In this document: in pieces, positions 57,749-64,000 of the stretch
How positions within the stretch are numbered: the first letter of the stretch is position 1
Layout: every line of letters begins with the position of its first letter
NCBI RefSeq assembly: GCF_036373705.1
Contig: NC_089868.1
Span: 15,730,520-15,794,519, forward strand
Length of the DNA: 64,000 nt
Direction of reading: 5' to 3'
DNA from: Amia ocellicauda
Taxonomy: Eukaryota; Chordata; Actinopteri; Amiiformes; Amiidae
Made by a program: the position numbers and the translations under genes
The notes under the pieces: generated by a model
Databases searched by the model: none
What the model was told of the DNA's origin: nothing
Seen by the model: only the letters and a program-made list of their open reading frames with translations

Positions 57749-59385
57749 CTGGAAAAAAACAATCTGATAATTTGAGTTGATGTAAATTAGTCACTGCGAT
57801 TCAAACAGTAGTGAACCCTCCCACACACACACACATCTTTTTAATGGTATGACTGTGGCACATGTTAACATGCACATTTAGATTTAGCACAGAAAGGTTA
57901 GGAGTATGGTTCTACGTAAAAAATTGGAAATGTAAAAGTGCTGGAAACTTAAATGACCAAATATTGGGGTGGAAGGGTGTAAGGTTTAAATTCACAATAT
58001 GTGGGGGTGTGGTGTGGCAGGCTGAAGGAAAATGAAGAATTACTGTCAAAACTTGATTCATTGGCTACATAGTGATACTAGGTTTGATTGATAACATGCA
58101 GAATATAGCTCATTCAAAATACTTACTGTAGGGATAATGCATATGATTATGCAGCACAATTTAAAATATAGACACACCCCGACATGTTGAATTTCAATTA
58201 ACAAGTTGCTTAACAATCTTTTTCAAAGTACACAAAACCAATCAAAACACTTGAAATGTCCTATTGAACAGCCCAGCTCTCTGTCTGTGTGCAGAAGCAC
58301 CCTGGAGGCGAGTGCCAGTAATCTAATGTGACTCTGTGTCATGGCTGCAGCTTCTGATTTAATTTCACTTCCTTTGTCTGCTTTTAAAATAACCTCTTCC
58401 GCACTCCGTTCAACTGTATATTCTTGAGAAACAACGCTAAGGCCTCCCAGGTCATGGTACCTTACGGAGACCGGACTGAAATATATTTGGACAAGTAGCT
58501 GTGTGCAGTTGATGGTTTTGTTTTAATTTGGAAACACAAAAGGATGCTCACAGCAAACCAGCTCCTGTATCTGCTTCATAAGCCACTAGGCGCAGACCAC
58601 GTTTGGACCCCACCTGTGGGTGACCATTGCATTGTTGGTCATTTTCACCAGATTAGTCCATAATTATTACACATGCATAGTTGCATTTAAGAATTATTTA
58701 TGGGTCTCTTTTGAAAATGAGCAACTATGCATTTAGGCTACCTTTAACCTACAGAATAAGTTCAAACATGAATGTACACAGCAGATGCTTTTTGTGTGTT
58801 TATTGCAAGTGTACTGAACGTTCAGGAAAGATCATAAAGTTGTGGGATAACCGTGGACAGGATCAGCAGAATAGTACTTTTCCCTAGAAGCGCTGGATTA
58901 CTTCCTTTGTATATAAGCATCAGGGAGCATTACTGTCAGTGTGAATGTGTTTTGACTCTAGCCATGCCCATATTGTCTGTGAGAAACAGTATCTGATGGG
59001 TGGGTACACGCAACCGATTGTCGGAGTATAATAATTGGGTGCTAGATTTGATCGGTTGCCATGTGTAACAGTGGGTGCTAGATTTGATCGTTGCCAGTGT
59101 GTAACAGTGGGTGCTAGATTCCCACCTGCAGGGGGTTGGCACGCCCGTCCACGTGTCTGCTCCAACTTCATGTTTAAAGCTCAAAGTCTTATTACAGTAG
59201 CAGGTTGCTCCTGTATCTTGATTTTTCACTTTTTGGAGTCCTCCCTCTTCGTGGAAACTTTCCATTTACTGTGGTTTTCAAGTATCCATCCACAGAAGTC
59301 ATCTGACTGGTATGGGTGGGAGTCGTCAGACAAGTGCTGCATTCTTCCAATTCCAACAAATTGACCATTGAACGCCTTTCCAGGT
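57350..59385 (-). CDS. Candidate unrecognised gene, 3 exons, about 228 aa, convergent with USP33
   Basis: I do not recognise this protein. Three minus-strand segments with acceptor and donor motifs join without stops: 59385-59230, 58475-58301 and 57748-57350. Phases agree at both joins (2/1 and 0/0). A possible start ATG is at 59342-59340 (MQHLSDDSHPYQSDDFCGWI, with A at -3). The middle exon is rich in charged residues and Ala (ERSAEEVILKADKGSEIKSE), unlike a random frame. The last exon has CFLCMDS, PGMKTLLFLGENPFSDR and a Cys-basic patch CRGYQKRCRKCLKYRRR, ending YGSTGEG. AATAAA follows about 360 bases after the stop. No membrane segment or named domain is seen, and a first exon was not found. 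It could still be a chance assembly of open frames. Confidence 0.4.
58301..58475 (-). CDS. Candidate gene, middle exon (58 codons)
   Basis: The acceptor is atatttcag|T and the donor TCCAGG|gtgctt (weak). It encodes PVSVRYHDLGGLSVVSQEYT, then VERSAEEVILKADKGSEIKS, EAAAMTQSHIRLLALASR. The amphipathic, charge-rich composition is the best argument that this is coding. Confidence 0.4.
59036..59120. repeat. 36-bp minisatellite, 2.4 copies
   Basis: Two nearly identical 36-base units (59036-59071 and 59072-59107), each starting TGGGTGCTAGATTTGATCG, and a 13-base partial third copy. It lies in the presumed intron of the candidate minus-strand gene. Confidence 0.92.
59230..59385 (-). CDS. Candidate gene, upstream exon with possible start ATG
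   Basis: The acceptor is catgccccag|A and the donor TCCAAAAA|gtgaaa. It encodes PGKAFNGQFVGIGR then MQHLSDDSHPYQSDDFCGWI and LENHSKWKVSTKREDSK. Fifty-one open codons, phase 2 to 2. No earlier exon with compatible phase and an ATG was found between here and the CpG island. Confidence 0.38.
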
Positions 59386-59899
59386 CTGGGGCATGGGGGG
59401 TTTCAAATCACACCCCCCACCCCCACGACCTGTTGTGTTGAAACTGTTGAGGTCTCTTTAATTATTTGCATTATAGACTAAAAAAATAATATGTCGCATA
59501 AGTTCACTAATAGTCCCTCACTAATACAACATCCGAAGTCTAAACTCAAATGTCCGAGTTTGTGCGGTTATTCCAAATGTACGGGTTGCATGTATGTTAT
59601 GCATGGAATCGAACTGCCATCAATTGCAATGCCAACGTTAATTGCACATGATCAGAATCCAAAGCAGCGTCTAATTGTATATGCATGCGCTTCATACAAA
59701 TGTAAATATTGCAATCTCTCTCAGTGTTGGACCACACCATATTCTCCATCCATGACAGTCAGTCCATAATCTCAGACTCTGAATAAACACGCAACTGATG
59801 TATACAAATAAACAAAGTTCACCAGATGCATTGATGAAAACTATCGACGCGGGCCAGCAGCGTGCTCTATATACCAATCATCCCACTATAATTAATAAT
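59386..59899. other. Interval left of the ZZZ3 CpG island
   Basis: AT-rich, with no supported gene. A TATATA and a CCAAT element occur near 59,866-59,878, possibly part of a divergent promoter. Confidence 0.4.
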
Positions 59900-60158
59900 A
59901 CGCGAGGTGGCCGGCGTCGGGGCTGCATTTGCACGACAATCAAGGTGATGCACCGCAATGACAACATCCCCGGCTGCACACCCCGCCATGCCGCCCATGC
60001 CGCCCATGCCGCAGACTGCACCTCCGCGCATGCAGCCTGTAGCAGAGCTGCACCGCACGGGCTCGAGCGCGGCGGGATTGTGGGATTCGCAGCGCGCAGC
60101 CGGGGGACAGAAAACATGGCGGCGGCCGAGTGCGCTGCGAACCGTTTGCGGAAGTGAG
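59900..60158 (+). promoter_or_regulatory. ZZZ3: CpG-rich promoter and probable non-coding first exon of ZZZ3
   Basis: CpG density rises sharply here. The sequence AACATGGCGGCGG (60114-60126) fits the YY1 element typical of TATA-less start sites, an ETS-like GCGGAAGTGA follows, and the block ends at the strong donor GTGAG|gtaagg (edge 60158). By conserved order the next gene rightward on the plus strand should be ZZZ3, whose start exon in human is non-coding. The ATG here opens only a 13-codon frame (MAAAECAANRLRK, 60116-60157), unlike the ZZZ3 N-terminus, so it would be an upstream ORF. The gene name rests on synteny alone. Confidence 0.5.
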
Positions 60159-63100
60159 GTAAGGGCGATTCTCGAGCTTTAAATGCCATTTTCACATTAA
60201 ATAACTCCGTCGGCCGCCTCACACGCGTCTACGTGTAAAACTCGCACTTGAAGCGGACCCGGGGGCTCGGGAGAAGGGGCTCTGCACGACGGCTCTCGCA
60301 AACGTGTGTATGCTTTGGGAAAGTTGTTGCGCTGAACAATCGCCTACCCCCTCTCTCTCGCTCCCTGCGTGTCTCTCCCGTCTCTTTGCAGCAGTCATCG
60401 CGATCAGGCCATCTGGTCGCTAAACTGGGTTAGCGAAAAGGGCTGCAGCCTCCGCAGATGTATTTTCCAACTCCCCCCCCCCCCCCTTTTTCTATCGGGA
60501 GAGGCTGTTTTCCGATAAAATGTAGTTTGAAAGCGAGTTCCGCTGTGCAAGCCCACTAGCTAGCGGGAGTTACGCGAAAATGCATACTTGATTTGTGTCA
60601 ATGTGGTGCATGCATCATGCAGCAGGGTGCGACCGAGCACCGCAGTTGTGCACGTTTCCATTACATTTGCTTTCTGAAGCCGTGCTTAATACGGTTGCGG
60701 GCACGGTTGGGTTGTGATAAAATGTGCTCTCGCCATCGAGAAAGTGGTCGATTTGTAGGAGGACTGGACTCTGCGGCGCGCCGTAGGAAGCGGTGGCTCT
60801 TGCACAAGTGTGACCGGGTAGGGTGTGCTCTCGGCTGGCTCAAATTCCATGCCAGTTCCCTGGATTTTCTCTCCGCCACAAAGGCCCTCTTCGAGAGAGA
60901 TGAAAGGAAAATTGCTTGGGCTAGGCACGATCAGCGCAGGAGAGCTCAGAAGCTCCTCTGTGGACGTGAAGACGAATAACAAAAACATGTGTAGGTACCT
61001 ATTGAGTCTTTGATCTGGCATCTGGAGCCAAAATGGGTTTTAGGCTCTTTGTGGTGGAGGAAGTTTGTAGTTCTTCCCCCAGCTATATTCCGTACTATTT
61101 ATTTTTTGCTTTTAATGTAGTTCATAGGCTACAATACCATAGGCGGTATATGAGTGCGGGTGATAATGCATGGCTGGTGCAGGGTTTGGGGGGAAGCTGT
61201 AGGAGAAGCACATGTCAATTTAAAGTTCACGTTCACCACGCGCATTATTCAGGAAGTTGTATACACGTGCAATGTGTGTTCACTTTATAGTCTTGAAAAG
61301 ATCAAATTAATCTACTTAAAATGTCTGGACGCCACCACGAATCCGCAGATCTTCATTATTGAACCTTACTTTTATGTTTAAGCATTTCCTAAAAACTTAT
61401 TTCTCACCAATCGCCTATTCGCACTCTGAGAAGCGTGCAGGTTTGCAGGCGAGCTCCAGTCTGCCGCACCATCTACATGAACATCGATTTTAAGATCTCA
61501 GACTACTGTAAATCACCCTAAAATGACGACAGTGTATGTGTTTTATTGATTATTGTCGCTGGGCTTATTTTTTGAGTCAAGGGCTTCAATCAATCGCTTT
61601 GCGGATTTGGTATGAACACAGAAGTAGTGACACATGTTACTACTGAAACTCCCGGTTGGTTTGCTATGCACCTCCCTATGTTATCATTTTTTCCTTTTCA
61701 AAGATTTATTATGTTGGCCTGGCTTAAAGAATGGTAATATTAAACTATTCATGTTATATGGCCTTTGGACAAACCACACTTACTAGTGCTGCCCAAGCAC
61801 TTTTCATTTCCCCGGAGAAGAAGAACAGATTGTAAAGTCTTTCAGGAGGGCTTGCTGTTTCCATGGATTTGTGCCTCGCCTCTTGTCTGGGCAAATACCT
61901 AGTGAAGATGATCCGAGCATATGGATAAGAGGGTCATGCCCATTGATGCGTGCCGGTCACTCATGCCACAGATCAGTAAACTCCTCTGTTATTGGCTGCG
62001 TAGAACAATGAAGTGTTCAGTTGGTGTCCAGGCGGGCTGTGCATGCCTCTCCACTGCAGTTTATTGTGCTTTCAGTCAGGGTGACAGTTTGCAGTTTTCA
62101 GTATCTTAATAAGCAGACATATGCTATGTGCCCTTTTCATTGGAGAAATAGGATTTATTAAAAACGTGCATTAAAGTGCTTAGTTTGTGCATTTAAAAGT
62201 GGAGGGAAAATGTAAACCTCAGATTGTTTACTAATATAAGTCAGTGGTCATTTTGATATCTGTATTCCTTGTTATTTAATTTCTTACCTAGTGTGTAAGA
62301 GGTCTAACTACCCAGCCTGCTCCTCCTCTTTTCACCGTAGGATGTTCATCTGCAGTTGGTGATGAGGGCAGAGTTCTGGATTTGTAGCCTTGCTGAGAGC
62401 TTACTAGACGGGGGTTGTAGTGGCACTTTGTATCAATCAAACACACAGGATTCAGGTTTTCACTAAGAAGCTAATCAAAAGTGTGCAGCTTCATTCTTTA
62501 GTATTTGAGCATTTTTGACGAAGGTGGATTTATTGTTCATACAAAGGTTTCTTGTGTGTTTCATGCTCCTTTTTGGGTAATATCACCTGTTGCTCTTCAG
62601 AGTTTGTAAATTGCAACTGGAACTTGGTTTGTAGTAGGAACTAGTTCACTTCACTTCATCCTTGCCATTATTAGTTGTAGCCTTACAACTATTAGAGTTA
62701 AAATGTCAGAACAATAATGTAGAGGTGCACTGTGCTCACTGCACTGTGATGACCAGACTGAAGCCGTGAAGCCCAACTCACCTGAAATGCCAGGCACCAG
62801 ATTTGCCTACTTCTTGTTTTACATGCCTTACTTGCCTTTTTATTTGCTTAGAGGAGTTATTTCATGTGAGGGAGCTTCCAAAGCAGCTTTCACATACCCC
62901 CCCCCCCCCACCTTCCTTTTTATTTTCCATTTCCAATCAGTAGAGTAAAGCTGATGTTAGTCTTCTAGGTCACTGGCACTGACCTGTGACACTTGAGTGG
63001 TATTTAATCCAGTAGTGTGTGTGATGCTCTAGTAGTTGCAGGTTTCCTAGTAACACCGTGGCAGATAGTATGGAATAGAATTGCGTTTAGCTGTACTTTT

Positions 63101-64000
63101 ATTTTTCTTCTAGGTTTTTGTGCTGGATTTATTCATGCTCAGAAAGTATGGAAGAGATCTGTAGCATTCACTGATGTGCATGCTGTCTAAACCTCAGAAG
63201 GAGATAAGATGGATTATTGTGTCAGTGCATTATGAACATTTCAATGTGCGTTCAGTACACAACAAGGAAGAGTGCCCGGTTTTAATTTCCCAGCCAGTGT
63301 GATATTCTGTAAACACATTTGTGTAGGTGATTGATGCTTCTTCATTGAGCATACACTCTTTACTGACCTATAGAGAGAATAATGCTATTGGCACAAATAC
63401 ATGCATCATCACAGCTAAGACACTATTGGTCTTGAATTGAAGGGGTTTCCATTGTGGTCTGTCTTAGCTATGGTCATCTGAATGCTGTATTTGCTCTAGT
63501 TTACTGCCTCAATCTCTGTATTGTTTATATGTATGTATATATACACACTCTTTTTAGTATGCATCATCCGATCAGGACACATTAGCTTCCAGTTGATACC
63601 TTTCCTGCTGAAATTTTGGGAAAGTAAAGATGCATGATATACTGTAGTGACCACTATTTCAGTCTCTAAATTTATATTCACAATGCCAACACAAAGCACA
63701 AAGTGGGAGTTTTAAATTTCAAAGCTTATAAATAGTTTGAAGAAAATAACATACTAATGTTTCTATCTTACACATTATAGACATTTCTAGGGTGCTTTTG
63801 TTTACCATTCTGGTAATTGAAGTATATACAACTGTTAATTTGTCATTCATTTCAATGATAGATCTGCTTTCTCCGGATACATTTTCCGGACTGTGTATGT
63901 ATTATTTTACATCAGTGCTGGTATAATAGTCTCTATTTTAAGGGAAAATCCAAAATGTTTTCATAAGCAAAACAAAATCCAGTCTAGAGCCATATCTGTT
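60159..64000 (+). other. Presumed ZZZ3 first intron, to window end
   Basis: CpG-rich at its left end, then AT-rich. It has poly-C runs at about 60,473-60,486 and 62,899-62,908. No segment resembling the ZZZ3 coding sequence was found. A strong acceptor-like ttttcaccgtag| near 62,340 has no clear matching donor. Confidence 0.45.

Noticed and set aside
59491..59769. Cys-rich 92-codon plus-strand frame left of the ZZZ3 promoter
   Set aside because: The cysteines are not in a known zinc-binding pattern, there is no splice support, and the region is AT-rich and repeat-like.
60593..60979. 128-codon plus-strand frame downstream of the CpG island
   Set aside because: It lies in a GC-richer part of the presumed ZZZ3 intron, where stops are rarer. 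It shows no recognisable domain and is not preceded by promoter features of its own.
62320..62400. Strong acceptor-like pyrimidine tract (ttttcaccgtag) in the presumed ZZZ3 intron
   Set aside because: No convincing donor or coding frame follows. A second non-coding leader exon is possible but unsupported.
1..64000. Bacterial-type features (operons, CRISPR, ribosome binding sites) and tRNA/rRNA genes
   Set aside because: The window is clearly vertebrate nuclear DNA. No tRNA cloverleaf, rRNA segment or regular direct-repeat array was seen.

Overview
The window is vertebrate nuclear DNA. Its genes are multi-exon with GT-AG introns and AATAAA polyadenylation signals, and the spaces between exons carry microsatellites, poly-C runs and non-autonomous DNA transposons. 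The encoded proteins are clearly orthologous to human NEXN, MIGA1 and USP33, but are diverged to the degree expected of a bony fish. Several repeats (a CTCAAACTC...CCTG inverted-repeat MITE, a CTGGATAAGGGCATCTG-type retroposon tail) are of kinds common in ray-finned fish, so I infer an actinopterygian; I cannot name the species. The gene order NEXN-MIGA1-USP33-(ZZZ3) is the order known from human 1p31, in inverted orientation.

Layout. 1-8.3 kb, minus strand: the 5' part of NEXN (nexilin). Eight coding exons (404 codons) and a probable 5' UTR exon are visible, and the gene runs off the left edge. 9.3-30.7 kb, minus strand: complete MIGA1 (mitoguardin 1), 15 coding exons, 602 aa. 30.6-31.8 kb: a compact head-to-head promoter region between MIGA1 and USP33. 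31.6-56.3 kb, plus strand: complete USP33, 23 coding exons, 906 aa. 56.9-59.4 kb, minus strand: a candidate small gene that I do not recognise, with three phase-compatible exons, tail-to-tail with USP33. About 59.9-60.5 kb: a CpG-rich promoter with a YY1-type ATGGCGGC start element and a splice donor, probably the non-coding first exon of ZZZ3 on the plus strand, followed by its first intron to the window end.

The named genes have unrelated jobs. Nexilin is a striated-muscle Z-disc/junctional actin-binding protein. MIGA1 is an outer-mitochondrial-membrane protein with a predicted phospho-FFAT motif for ER contact. USP33 is a ubiquitin-specific protease with a UBP zinc finger and two DUSP domains. 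They are neighbours by ancient synteny, not as a pathway.

The observations most worth a second look are: the unrecognised minus-strand gene between USP33 and ZZZ3; a 1.5-kb foldback transposon that makes up most of one USP33 intron; a second TIR element starting about 16 bp from a USP33 splice donor; and the one-repeat-per-exon, all-phase-0 architecture of NEXN.
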